DNA of 64,000 nucleotides from Longimicrobium sp. (GTDB taxonomy: Bacteria; Gemmatimonadota; Gemmatimonadetes; Longimicrobiales; Longimicrobiaceae), in NCBI GenBank assembly GCA_036389135.1, contig DASVQP010000001.1, positions 62,001 to 126,000 of the forward strand, given 5' to 3'. The notes beneath the pieces are model-generated. The model did not search any database, was not told the DNA's origin, and saw nothing but the letters and a program-made list of their open reading frames with translations. Shown here in pieces: positions 8,972 to 17,798 of the stretch. The stretch's first letter is position 1. Each line of letters begins with the position of its first letter. The translations under genes and the position numbers were made by a program.

Positions 8972-10159
8972 GTGAGCGCGCGCGTGGACGTGCTCGTCGT
9001 GGGCGCCGGGCTGGCGGGGCTGGAGTGCGCCCGCCGACTGGGAGAGGCGGGCGCGAGCGTGCTGCTGGCCGACCGCAAGCCCGCCGTGGACCACGCGGTG
9101 CACACCACCGGGATCTTTGTCCGGCGGACGCTGGAGAGCTTCGAGCTGCCGGACGACTGCCTGGGGCCTCCGGTGCGGCGCGTGGCGCTCTACTCGCCGC
9201 GCGGGCGGGCGCAGCTGCTGGAGAGCCCGCACGACGAGTACCGCGTAGGCCGCATGGGCGCGCTCTACCGCCGGGAGCTGGACGCCTGCCTCCGCGCCGG
9301 GGTGCAGTGGGCGCCCTCGACCACCCTGGCCGCGCTGGAGCCGGACGGGGCGGGCTCGGCCGCGGCACTGGAGCGGGGCGGACGGCGCGAGCGGCTCCTG
9401 GCGCGCTTCGTGGTCGGCGCGGACGGCGCGACGTCGCGGGTGGCGCCCGCGCTGGGGCTGGACGAGAACCGCGAGTGGATCGTGGGGGTGGAGGAGGTGT
9501 TCCGCCGCGTCGCCACCGGGCACGCTCCCACCTTCCACTGCTGGATCGACCCCAGCGTGGCGCCCGGCTACATCGCCTGGGTGGTGGACGACGGCGAGGA
9601 GGTGCACGTGGGCGTGGGCGGTTACGCATCGCGCTTCCAGCCGGCGGAGGCGCTGCGGCGATTCCAGGCCCGCGTGGCGGCGCGCTTCGGGCTGGAGGGC
9701 GCGGTGCCGTGCGAGCGCCGTGGCGGGCGCATCCCGGTGGGCGGTGTGCTGCCGCGCATCGCTTGCGCGCGCGGGCTGCTGACGGGCGACGCGGCCGGCG
9801 CCGTGTCGCCGCTGACGGCGGGCGGGCTGGACCCGTGCCTCCGCCTCTCCGCCCTGGCCGCGGAGGTGGCCGTCGAGCTCCTGGCCACGGGCGAGCCGGC
9901 CGCGCTGGCGCCGTACGACGGCACCTCGCTGCGCGCCCGCTTCCGTACCCGCCTCCTCATCCGCCGAGCGCTGGCGGCGGTGCGCTCGCCCCTGGCGGCC
10001 GAGCTCGCCTGCGCGGCGCTCCGCCTCCCCCCGTTCCGCACCGTCGCGCACAGGGTGTTCTTTGGCCACGGATCGTTCCCCGACGTCGCGCGCGGGCGTG
10101 GAACGGGTGCGATGCCGGGCCTCGTTCCCGCTTCAACACAGCAGGGAGTGCCATCATGA
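8972..10159 (+). CDS. FAD-dependent oxidoreductase, geranylgeranyl-reductase-like
   Basis: This 395-residue flavoprotein has the N-terminal dinucleotide fold VLVVGAGLAGLECARRLGEA (about residues 7-26). It also has the family motif FVVGADGATSRV (about 148) and a second FAD motif, GLLTGDAAGAVSPLTAGG (about 268). These mark the geranylgeranyl-reductase/para-hydroxybenzoate-hydroxylase superfamily. The substrate is unknown; reduction of isoprenoid chains or hydroxylation is possible. The start is GTG at 8972. The gene overlaps the next membrane-protein gene by 4 bp (ATGA), and a shared palindromic site lies upstream. Confidence 0.85.
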   Translation: MSARVDVLVVGAGLAGLECARRLGEAGASVLLADRKPAVDHAVHTTGIFVRRTLESFELPDDCLGPPVRRVALYSPRGRAQLLESPHDEYRVGRMGALYRRELDACLRAGVQWAPSTTLAALEPDGAGSAAALERGGRRERLLARFVVGADGATSRVAPALGLDENREWIVGVEEVFRRVATGHAPTFHCWIDPSVAPGYIAWVVDDGEEVHVGVGGYASRFQPAEALRRFQARVAARFGLEGAVPCERRGGRIPVGGVLPRIACARGLLTGDAAGAVSPLTAGGLDPCLRLSALAAEVAVELLATGEPAALAPYDGTSLRARFRTRLLIRRALAAVRSPLAAELACAALRLPPFRTVAHRVFFGHGSFPDVARGRGTGAMPGLVPASTQQGVPS

Positions 10160-10713
10160 GTGACAGCTTCTTCCGGCGCCTGCGGGGCGCGATCGGGAAC
10201 GTCTTCGTGTGGGGCGCGGGGTGGACCGCCCTCGCGCTCGCGGTGTTCGCCGTCCTCAAGGTCGCCGGCTTCCTCCCCGAGGGGGTGATCTGGCTGGACG
10301 GGCTCGGGATCGCCGCGAAGCTCGGGGTCATGGGTGGAATCGTGGGAGGAGCATTTTCCCTCGCCATCGGTACTCTGTATCGCGGGCGCCGTCTTGCCGA
10401 GATGAGCGCGCTCCGCTTCGGGGTCGGCGGCGGGGTCATGGCGGGGCTGTTCGTGCCGCTCTTCCTCCAGACGATGAGCCTGCTTTCGGGCGGTGGGCTG
10501 ATACCGCCGGGGCTCATCCTCGGTGACGCGGTGCTGGCGGTGCTGTTCGGCGCCGTCGCGGCTGGCGGTTCGCTCAAGCTCGCACAGCGCGCGGAGCACG
10601 TGCTGCCGGAGGCGGTGGAGCCCGGTCTCGTGGGCGGTGGGGACCCGCTGGATGGGGCGGGGGATGCGCACGCCCGGCGGCGCGGCGCTCCGGCCGTGCG
10701 CGGCGCGGTCTGA
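10156..10713 (+). CDS. Hypothetical inner-membrane protein
   Basis: This 185-residue protein has about four hydrophobic segments (around residues 18-38, 50-72, 88-106 and 115-135) and a hydrophilic C-terminal tail. I do not recognise a family. Its N-terminus (FFRRLRGAIGNVFVWGAGWT) resembles that of the small membrane protein at 12281 (VLTRIRGAVVMGLAWAVAWA), so the two are probably distant paralogues. The ATGA overlap with the oxidoreductase gene shows that they share a transcript. Confidence 0.75.
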   Translation: MSDSFFRRLRGAIGNVFVWGAGWTALALAVFAVLKVAGFLPEGVIWLDGLGIAAKLGVMGGIVGGAFSLAIGTLYRGRRLAEMSALRFGVGGGVMAGLFVPLFLQTMSLLSGGGLIPPGLILGDAVLAVLFGAVAAGGSLKLAQRAEHVLPEAVEPGLVGGGDPLDGAGDAHARRRGAPAVRGAV

Positions 10714-10754
10714 CGCCGGTGCAAGACGTTTGACACACCGGGTGTGCCCGCATA

Positions 10755-10770
10755 CTTTGCATTGCAAAGT
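10755..10770. promoter_or_regulatory. CTTT-N7-AAAG palindrome, copy 2
   Basis: The sequence ACTTTGCATTGCAAAGT (from 10754) is an almost perfect inverted repeat 48 bp before the start of the serine hydrolase gene. That is close enough to overlap the promoter. The arm spacing matches the copies at 8834 and 12804. Confidence 0.6.
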
Positions 10771-10818
10771 GATCTGGTGAGACGCTCGTGGCACTCGACC
10801 CGCAACCGGACCGCATCC

Positions 10819-12207
10819 ATGCTCAGGACAGCCACACTCCGTTCGTCCCTCGGCGCCATCGTCCTGGTCGCCGTCACCGCCTCGGCGGCGGGCGGGCAGC
10901 CGGGGCGTCCGCTCCACGTACGGCTGGACTCGATCGCCGCGTCCGGCGTGGTGGAGAACCGCGCCGTAGGCCTCGTGGCGGCGGTGGTGAGGGGGAACGA
11001 CACGCTGCTCTACAAGGGGTACGGAAAGGCGAACGTCGAGTGGGACGTGCCGATGCCGCACGACGCGCTGTTCGAGATCGGCTCGGTCACCAAGCAGTTC
11101 ACCGCCGTGGCGCTGCTCCAGCTCCGCGACGAGGGGAAGCTCAGCCTGGACGACGAGATCACGAAGTGGCTCCCCGACTTCGACACGCGCGGCAACCGGG
11201 TGACGCTGCGCCGGCTGCTCGACCACACCTCGGGGATGGTGGGGCTCACCGAGATGCCGGAGTTCGGCATCCTGGTGACCAACGAGCGCTTCCCCCGCGA
11301 CTCGGCGTACGCGCTGATCCGGCGCACACCGTTCCAGTTCAGGACGGGCGAGGCGCAGATCTACAACAACTCCGCCTTCTTCCTGCTCGGCCTGGTGGTG
11401 GAGAAGGCGAGCGGGATGAGCTACGAGGACTACGTCGAGAAGAAGATCTTTGAACCGCTCGGGATGACGCGCTCGATGTACTGCCACAGCGCGGAGAACG
11501 TCCCCCGCCGCGCGCATGGATACATGGTGGCGGCGAACCGCGTGGTGCGCCGCGCGCGGACCAACGTGCATACCTGGCCCTTCTCCGCCGGCTCGCTCTG
11601 CTCCACGGCGGGCGACATGGTGACCTGGGTGAGGGCGCTGCACGGCGGCAAGGTGCTCTCGCCGGCATCGTACGCCGAGCTCATTACGCCGTCGAAGCTG
11701 AACGACGGTACGCCGCTGCGCTACAGCATGGGGCTGCAGGTGGGGCCGGACCCGAGCGGCCACAGCTACATCGGCCACGGCGGCGCGATCGCCGGCTTCA
11801 CGGCGGAGGTGGGATGGTATCCCGCCGCGAAGATGGCCGTGGTCGTCCTCCAGAACACGGCCGGCACCCTGGATCCGAGCGCCGTCGCGAGCGAGCTCGC
11901 CAGCCAGATCCTGGGCTGGACCCGCCCGAGGCCCCAGTGGTTCGCCGGCGATGCCGCGCCGCTGGTAGGCAGGTACGTGGGGCAGGGACGCGGCCGGGAC
12001 ATGGTGATCGAGGTGACGCAGACGCCGCAGGGGCTGGCGTTTGCGCCGGACGGTGCGCCGGCGCGCCCCGTCCCCTGGGTGGAGGGGCTCACCTTTCGGC
12101 AGGGGAACAGGATCATGGCCTTCCGCCGCGCGAACGGCGACAGCGGTCCGGTGACGGAGCTGCGCGTCAGCACGCCCGCCGCGCACATGATCCTCAAGAA
12201 GCAGTAA
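10819..12207 (+). CDS. Secreted beta-lactamase-family serine hydrolase
   Basis: This 462-residue protein belongs to the penicillin-binding-protein/class C beta-lactamase superfamily (Pfam Beta-lactamase). It has the catalytic SxxK motif in GSVTKQF, the YxN motif in IYNNSAFFLLG, and the HxG motif in GHGGAIAGF. A C-terminal segment after about residue 385 (PLVGRYVG) resembles the extra beta-barrel found in such esterases and peptidases. I chose the ATG at 10819 because it is followed by a signal peptide (LRSSLGAIVLVAVTASAAGG), so the protein is probably periplasmic. The substrate is unknown. A conserved palindrome lies 48 bp upstream. Confidence 0.88.
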   Translation: MLRTATLRSSLGAIVLVAVTASAAGGQPGRPLHVRLDSIAASGVVENRAVGLVAAVVRGNDTLLYKGYGKANVEWDVPMPHDALFEIGSVTKQFTAVALLQLRDEGKLSLDDEITKWLPDFDTRGNRVTLRRLLDHTSGMVGLTEMPEFGILVTNERFPRDSAYALIRRTPFQFRTGEAQIYNNSAFFLLGLVVEKASGMSYEDYVEKKIFEPLGMTRSMYCHSAENVPRRAHGYMVAANRVVRRARTNVHTWPFSAGSLCSTAGDMVTWVRALHGGKVLSPASYAELITPSKLNDGTPLRYSMGLQVGPDPSGHSYIGHGGAIAGFTAEVGWYPAAKMAVVVLQNTAGTLDPSAVASELASQILGWTRPRPQWFAGDAAPLVGRYVGQGRGRDMVIEVTQTPQGLAFAPDGAPARPVPWVEGLTFRQGNRIMAFRRANGDSGPVTELRVSTPAAHMILKKQ

Positions 12208-12280
12208 CGCTCGCGCGGGAGGGGCCGTGCGGCCTCTCCCGTGTTCCACCAACCCGTTCAAGGATTAGAGGGAGGCCGAA

Positions 12281-12727
12281 ATGAAGGACGTGCTGACACG
12301 CATCCGGGGTGCGGTGGTGATGGGACTGGCGTGGGCCGTGGCGTGGGCGCCCATCGCCGTGCTGGTGGGGTTGATCGTGGATCCGGACGGGTCCATGGAC
12401 GAGATGTGGCCGGCGATCGGAGCGTACCCCGGCTTCCTGTCCGGAGTGGTGTTTTCGGCGCTGATCGGGATTGCGTATGGCCGCCGCGGACCCGGCGAGC
12501 TGACGCGTGTGCGTGCGGGCGCGTGGGGAGCGGCGGCGGGTGTGCTGGTGGGCGTGCTTCCGTTCACCATCGGGGAGTCGACTTCGAAGCTCCCGCTGTG
12601 GCAGCTCGCCGCCATCGTCATCGGCTCCATTACCCTGATGAGCGCCCTCACGGCTGTCGTATCGGCGATGGTGTCGCGGTACGCCGCGCGGCGGCACTCT
12701 CATGCGGGCGCAACGCAGCAGGGTTGA
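12281..12727 (+). CDS. Hypothetical inner-membrane protein
   Basis: This 148-residue protein has four likely membrane segments (around residues 12-32, 44-66, 82-98 and 108-130). No known family is evident. The N-terminus resembles the membrane protein at 10156. A ribosome site AGAGGGAGG lies about 9 bp before the ATG. It follows the serine hydrolase gene by 73 bp and may be co-transcribed with it. Confidence 0.72.
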   Translation: MKDVLTRIRGAVVMGLAWAVAWAPIAVLVGLIVDPDGSMDEMWPAIGAYPGFLSGVVFSALIGIAYGRRGPGELTRVRAGAWGAAAGVLVGVLPFTIGESTSKLPLWQLAAIVIGSITLMSALTAVVSAMVSRYAARRHSHAGATQQG

Positions 12728-12803
12728 GCAGGGAAGCTGGTCGGCAGGGCGAGTGACGGCGTAACCGGGTAGGACCATTCCGCCGAAGCCTTGCGCGCCT
12801 GTG

Positions 12804-12819
12804 CTTTGAAACATAAAGT
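12804..12819. promoter_or_regulatory. CTTT-N7-AAAG palindrome, copy 3
   Basis: The sequence CTTTGAAACATAAAGT lies 80 bp before the ABC ATPase gene. It is followed by ACTTC, as copy 1 is followed by ACTTT. The three copies share CTTTG, the 7-base spacing and AAAGT. Confidence 0.5.
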
Positions 12820-12899
12820 ACTTCATATAGCGGCCAGTACATCCAACCGGGTGTCGCTGCATCCCGTTCTCCACAGCGGCACTCGCCAGGACAGCAGCC

Positions 12900-13805
12900 A
12901 TGGAATTGCAGATTCGCGGCGTCTCCAAGAGCTATCCCAACGGCGTGCAGGCGCTCAAGAACGTGACGCTCACGATACCGGCGGGGATGTACGGGCTGCT
13001 GGGACCCAACGGCGCCGGCAAATCCACGCTGATGCGCATCCTCGCCACGCTCCAGGAGCCGGACAGCGGCACGATCCAGCTCGGCGACCTGAACGTCGTG
13101 CGCCAGAAAGACGAGGTGCGGAAGACGCTCGGATACCTGCCGCAGGAGTTCGGCGTGTATCCCAAGGCGAGCGCGGAGGAGCTGCTCGACTACTTCGCCA
13201 TCCTCAAGGGCATCCCGGAGAAGAGGGCGCGCAAGGAGGTGGTGGAGGCGCTCTTCAGGCAGACGAACCTGTGGGAGGTGCGCAAGCAGAAGCTGGGCGG
13301 CTACTCGGGCGGGATGCGGCAGCGGTTCGGCGTGGCGGTGGCGCTGCTGGGGAACCCGAAGCTGCTCATTGTCGACGAGCCGACGGCGGGGCTGGACCCG
13401 GCCGAGCGCGTCCGGTTCCTGAACCTGCTCAGCGAACTGGGCGAGAACAGCGCGGTGATCCTCTCCACGCACATCGTGGAAGACGTTTCCGAACTGTGCA
13501 CGCGGATGGCGATCATCGACCGCGGCGAGATCCTGCTGGAGGCCGAGCCGCTCGGCGCCATCGAGGAGATGCGGGGGCGGATCTGGCGCAGCGTGATCGA
13601 AAAGAGCGCGCTGGCCGAGGTGGAGCGCGAGCACGCGGTGATCTCCACCAAGATGCTCGCCGGGCGCACCCTGGTGCACGTCTACGCCGACGCGGCGCCC
13701 GGCCCCGGCTTCGAGCCCGCCGAGCCGGACCTGGAGGACGTCTACTTCGGCACCATGGCGGGGCACATCGGCCGCCGGAGCCAGCAGGCGGCGGTGGCGT
13801 CATGA
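12900..13805 (+). CDS. ABC transporter ATP-binding protein
   Basis: This 301-residue protein is the ATPase of an ABC-2-type exporter. It has Walker A GPNGAGKST (residues 35-43), a Q-loop in GYLPQEFG, the signature motif YSGGMRQR, Walker B LLIVDEPTAGLDP, and the switch histidine in STHIVED. It overlaps the permease gene by 4 bp (ATGA). The partner is fused to an M1 peptidase, so the pair may couple export with peptide processing. What it carries is unknown. Confidence 0.94.
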   Translation: MELQIRGVSKSYPNGVQALKNVTLTIPAGMYGLLGPNGAGKSTLMRILATLQEPDSGTIQLGDLNVVRQKDEVRKTLGYLPQEFGVYPKASAEELLDYFAILKGIPEKRARKEVVEALFRQTNLWEVRKQKLGGYSGGMRQRFGVAVALLGNPKLLIVDEPTAGLDPAERVRFLNLLSELGENSAVILSTHIVEDVSELCTRMAIIDRGEILLEAEPLGAIEEMRGRIWRSVIEKSALAEVEREHAVISTKMLAGRTLVHVYADAAPGPGFEPAEPDLEDVYFGTMAGHIGRRSQQAAVAS

Positions 13806-16800
13806 AGCTGCGGACGATCTTCCGGTTCGAATTTGCCTACCAGGCGCGCCGGGTCTCCACCTGGCTCGTCTTCGCCATCCTCGCCACGATCGCGTTCCTG
13901 TTCGTGCGAGGAAGCTACATCCAGGACGCGCTGTACGCGGATTTCTTTCTGAACTCCCCCTTCATCATCGCGTCCACCACCGTGTTCGGCACCATGCTGT
14001 GGCTCGTGCTGGGCGCGGCCACGGCCGGCGAGATCGCCGCGCGCGACGTGGAGACGGGGATGCACCCCCTCACCTACACGGCGCCCGTCAGCAAGGCCGA
14101 GCACCTGGGGGGGCGCTTCCTGGCCGCGCTCGTCCTCAACCTGCTGATCCTGCTCGCCGTCCCACTCGGCATCATGCTCGCCGTCTACGCGTCCGGCGTG
14201 GACCCCGAGTTGATCGGGCCGTTCCGGCCGGCGGCGTACCTCACGGCCTACGGCTTCTTTGCGCTGCCGAACGCCTTCGTCGGCACCTCGATCCAGCTCG
14301 CGTGGGCGGCGCTGGGGCGGCGGGCGCTCGCCAGCTACGTGGGCAGCGTGCTCCTGATCTTCGTGGCGTACGGCGGATTCGCCGCCGTGATGTACTACCT
14401 GGAGCGACAGGACCTGGCGGCGCCGCTCGACGTCCTGGGCCATCTGTTCATCACGTCCGAGCTGGTCCTGGGATGGTCGCCGATCGAGAAGAGCACGCGC
14501 CTGATCGAGTTGGAGGGGCCTCTGCTCCACAGCCGACTGCTCTGGACGGGCGCCGCGCTGGCGACCCTCGCGTTCACCTACGCCCGCTTCCGCTTCGAGC
14601 ACCTGGCGGCGAGCGCGTGGTGGAGCCGCATCGCGCGCTTTGGCGGGAACAGGGGCGATGCGCACGCGCCGACGCCCTCCGGCAGCGACGTCGCGAGCAT
14701 CGTCCCGATCTCCGTACCCGACGTCGGGCAGGCGTTCGGCCTCGCGAGCCGCGCGCGCCAGACGCTCGCCATCACCCAGGACTCGTTCCTTACGATCGCA
14801 AAGAGCCGCGGCGGGCTGGTGGTGCTGGCCGGCATCGCGGCGATCGCCGTCATGGTCCTGCCGCAGAACTTCGAGAGCTCGGGCACCCCGCTGCTGCCCC
14901 GGACCGAGTACGTCCTCACCTTTCTGACCGCCTCCCTTACCCAGCCCTTCACCCAGTGGGTGATCACCCCGCTGTTCATCGTCCTCTACGCCGGCGAGCT
15001 GGTCTGGCGCGAGCGGGGGGCGGGTCTGGGCGAGATCACCGACGCGGCGCCGGTGCCGGATGGGGTGCGCTTCGCCGGCAAGTTTCTGGGGCTCAGCCTG
15101 ATCCTCGCCGTGTGGATGGCGCTGCTGATGGCGGTCGGGATGGCGGTGCAGGTGAGGATGGGGTACTACAAGTTCGAGATCGGCCTCTACCTCAAGGTCC
15201 TCTTCGGGCTCCAGCTGCCCGAGTACCTCCTCTTCGCCGTGCTCGCCCTGGTGGTGCAGGGGCTGGTCAACCAGAAGTACCTCGGCCACCTGCTGGCGCT
15301 CTTCGCCTACGTTTTCATCGCCTTCGCCGCCTGGCTGGGGATCGACCACGACCTGCTCGTCTACGGCTCGGCGCCGAAGTGGACGTACTCGGACATGCGC
15401 GGCTTCGGCGCGTCGCTGGGGCCGTGGACGTGGTTCATGCTCTACTGGGGCGCGTGGGCGCTGCTGCTGGTGGTGGTGGCGAGGGTGCTCTGGATGCGCG
15501 GGCTGGAGGGGAGCCTCCGCGTGCGGCTCCAGCTTGCGCGCCTTCGCTTCACGCGCCCTACGGCGGTGGCCGCCGCGACGGCGGCGGGGCTCGTGATCGC
15601 GCTGGGCGGCTTCGTTTTCTACAACACCAACGTGCTGAACGAGTACGCTTCGCCTTTTGAGAGGTCGGAGCGGCAGGCCGAGTACGAGCGGCGCTTCGGG
15701 CGATACGCCAACGCCCCGCAGCCCCGGATCGCCGGGACGAAGCTGCACATGGAGATCCATCCCCGGCGGCGCGAGGTGGAGGTGCGCGGCACGCACTTCC
15801 TCGTGAACCGCACCCAGAGGCCGATCGACACGATCCACCTGGCCACCACCCCGGGAGTGCAGACCGGCGCCATCACCTTCGACCGCCCCGCCACGCGCGT
15901 AGTCGCGGACCAGGACCTCGGCCACGCGATCTACGCACTGAAGCAGCCGCTCCAGCCCGGCGAATCGCTGCGGCTCAGCTTCGCGATCCATCTCAAGCCG
16001 CGGGGCTTCCGCAACAGCGGCGCCGGCCGCTCGGTGACGGCGGCGAGCAGCTTCTTCACCAACGAGTTCCTTCCCGAGATCGGATACGATCTGCGCCGCG
16101 AGCTGTTCAAGCCCAGCGAGCGGCGTGCGCACGGGCTCTCCCCGCGCCGCCTCTTTCCCTCGCTCGCCGAGGTCGAAGCGGGTGGGGACGTCACCGGCGA
16201 GGCGGGCGAGGACTTCACCGGCGCCGCGCGCGTCGCCGTAGAAACGGTCATCGGCACGGATGGCGACCAGACCGCCGTGGCGCCTGGGCTGCTGCGCCGC
16301 ACGTGGACCAGGAACGGGCGCCGCTACTTCCACTACGCCACCGACGCCCCGATCGGCAACGAATACCGCTTCTTCTCCGCGCGCTACGCCCTGCACGAGG
16401 AGCGCTGGGCTCCCAAGTCGGGCGCGGGGCGGCCCGTCACGATTCAGGTCTTCCATCACCCGCGGCACGCGGCGAACCTGCCCCGCATGCTCCGCAGCGT
16501 GCGCGCCTCGCTGGAGCACAACAGCCGCGAGTTCGGCCCCTACCCGCACAGCTTCATCCGCCTGGTCGAGAATCCGGGAAGCGGTTTGGGCGCGCACGCC
16601 GACGCCACCACGATCGACTACACGGAAGGCTTCTCCCGCTACAACCCGGCGGACGATGCGAAGGGCCTGGACATGCCGTTCGCGATCATCGCGCACGAGA
16701 TGGCGCACCAGTGGGGCACCGCGTATGCCCTCGCCGAGGGAGCCCCGCTGCTCTCCGAGAGCTTCGCCTGGTACGCCGCCATGGGCGTCGTGGAAGAAAC

Positions 16801-17458
16801 CTACGGGCGCGCGCACCTGGAGCGGCTGCGGAGGTTCTTCCGCCAGCCGTCACCCATCCCGCCCATCCGCCAGTCCGTCCCGCTGCTCCGCGCGATGGAC
16901 CCGTACGCGGCCTATCGCAAGGGCCCCGCGGCCTTCTTTGCCCTGCGCGAGTACATGGGCCCGGATCGCGTGAACCTCGCCTTCCGCCGCCTGCGCCAGA
17001 AGCAGCGCGCGGGCGCGCCTCCGTCCACCACCCTCGACCTCTACCGCGAACTCCAGGCGGTCACGCCGGACTCGCTGCGGCCTCTCCTCCACGACCTGCT
17101 TGCCGCGAACACCTTCTGGCAGCTCAAGACGGAGCGCGCCTCCGCGAAGCAGATCGCGGGGGGCGCTTGGCAGGTGACGCTCCGCCTGCGCGCGCGCAAA
17201 GTCACCGTCGATCCCGCCGGCGTCGAGACGGAGGTGCCGATGAGCGAGTGGGTGCCGATCGGCGTCTTCGCCCCCTCCGGCCAGGGCACGGAGTACGGCG
17301 AGCGGCTCTACCTGCGCCCCCACCGCATCCGCACCGGCCCGCAGACGATCACGCTAACCGTCCCCAGCAAACCCGCCGAGGCCGGCATCGACCCCTACCT
17401 CCTGCTGATCGACCTGGAGCGGTTCGACAACGTGGAGGCGGTGGAGATCGAGAGGTGA
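13802..17458 (+). CDS. ABC transporter permease fused to an M1-family metallopeptidase
   Basis: This 1218-residue protein joins two functions. The N-terminal half (about residues 1-610) has two ABC-2-like sets of membrane segments, beginning TIFRFEFAYQARRVSTWLVF, and follows the ATPase gene with an ATGA overlap. The C-terminal half (about 630-1218) is a periplasmic M1/gluzincin peptidase. It has the zinc motif HEMAHQWG (His965, Glu966, His969) and a third ligand, probably Glu986 in LLSESFAWY, with 16 residues between, which is slightly shorter than the usual 18. Such fusions are known in Gram-negative bacteria, but their substrates are not. The gene ends at a hairpin terminator. Confidence 0.9.
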   Translation: MKLRTIFRFEFAYQARRVSTWLVFAILATIAFLFVRGSYIQDALYADFFLNSPFIIASTTVFGTMLWLVLGAATAGEIAARDVETGMHPLTYTAPVSKAEHLGGRFLAALVLNLLILLAVPLGIMLAVYASGVDPELIGPFRPAAYLTAYGFFALPNAFVGTSIQLAWAALGRRALASYVGSVLLIFVAYGGFAAVMYYLERQDLAAPLDVLGHLFITSELVLGWSPIEKSTRLIELEGPLLHSRLLWTGAALATLAFTYARFRFEHLAASAWWSRIARFGGNRGDAHAPTPSGSDVASIVPISVPDVGQAFGLASRARQTLAITQDSFLTIAKSRGGLVVLAGIAAIAVMVLPQNFESSGTPLLPRTEYVLTFLTASLTQPFTQWVITPLFIVLYAGELVWRERGAGLGEITDAAPVPDGVRFAGKFLGLSLILAVWMALLMAVGMAVQVRMGYYKFEIGLYLKVLFGLQLPEYLLFAVLALVVQGLVNQKYLGHLLALFAYVFIAFAAWLGIDHDLLVYGSAPKWTYSDMRGFGASLGPWTWFMLYWGAWALLLVVVARVLWMRGLEGSLRVRLQLARLRFTRPTAVAAATAAGLVIALGGFVFYNTNVLNEYASPFERSERQAEYERRFGRYANAPQPRIAGTKLHMEIHPRRREVEVRGTHFLVNRTQRPIDTIHLATTPGVQTGAITFDRPATRVVADQDLGHAIYALKQPLQPGESLRLSFAIHLKPRGFRNSGAGRSVTAASSFFTNEFLPEIGYDLRRELFKPSERRAHGLSPRRLFPSLAEVEAGGDVTGEAGEDFTGAARVAVETVIGTDGDQTAVAPGLLRRTWTRNGRRYFHYATDAPIGNEYRFFSARYALHEERWAPKSGAGRPVTIQVFHHPRHAANLPRMLRSVRASLEHNSREFGPYPHSFIRLVENPGSGLGAHADATTIDYTEGFSRYNPADDAKGLDMPFAIIAHEMAHQWGTAYALAEGAPLLSESFAWYAAMGVVEETYGRAHLERLRRFFRQPSPIPPIRQSVPLLRAMDPYAAYRKGPAAFFALREYMGPDRVNLAFRRLRQKQRAGAPPSTTLDLYRELQAVTPDSLRPLLHDLLAANTFWQLKTERASAKQIAGGAWQVTLRLRARKVTVDPAGVETEVPMSEWVPIGVFAPSGQGTEYGERLYLRPHRIRTGPQTITLTVPSKPAEAGIDPYLLLIDLERFDNVEAVEIER

Positions 17459-17507
17459 GAGCGAACGTCAGCCCGTACACGCATCTCTTGATTTTGCCTG
17501 GATGCAG

Positions 17508-17543
17508 AACGCCCGTCCTGGAGAAAAGTCCGGGCGGGCGTTC
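17508..17543 (+). terminator. Probable terminator after the ABC-M1 gene
   Basis: The arms GAACGCCCG and CGGGCGTTC pair across an 18-base loop that can fold further. The hairpin is followed by GCGTTTCCG, so the T-run is weak. It lies 50 bp after the stop codon. Confidence 0.6.
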
Positions 17544-17648
17544 GCGTTTCCGTTCGCCATTCCGCCATCGTCCGCATGCTCCGGGGAGCGGCCGATCGGC
17601 GAGCCCCACGCACATCGTCTCGGGCTCTGAAACATTTCACGACACGGA

Positions 17649-17678
17649 TTGCCTTAGCGCCGCCTGACGGTTTATAGT
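17649..17678 (+). promoter_or_regulatory. Possible sigma70 promoter of the oxoamine synthase-like gene
   Basis: TTGCCT (17649-17654) and TATAGT (17673-17678) are 18 bp apart. The predicted start near 17685 would give a leader of about 115 bases. The rest of the 340-bp gap before the gene shows no gene or other structure besides the terminator at 17508. Confidence 0.45.
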
Positions 17679-17798
17679 TCCGCCCTCATTTCGGCGACGG
17701 GCGCCCAAGCGATTGCTTGCGACAGGCGAGTGGTCCGGCCATCCGTGCCGTGTTTGCTGCCACACACGCGGGAGCATTCGCCCGCAGGAGAAATTTGG

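Noticed and set aside
12791-13801. Upstream extension of the ABC-M1 frame
   Set aside because: It overlaps the whole ATPase gene in another frame; the real start is the ATGA overlap at 13802.
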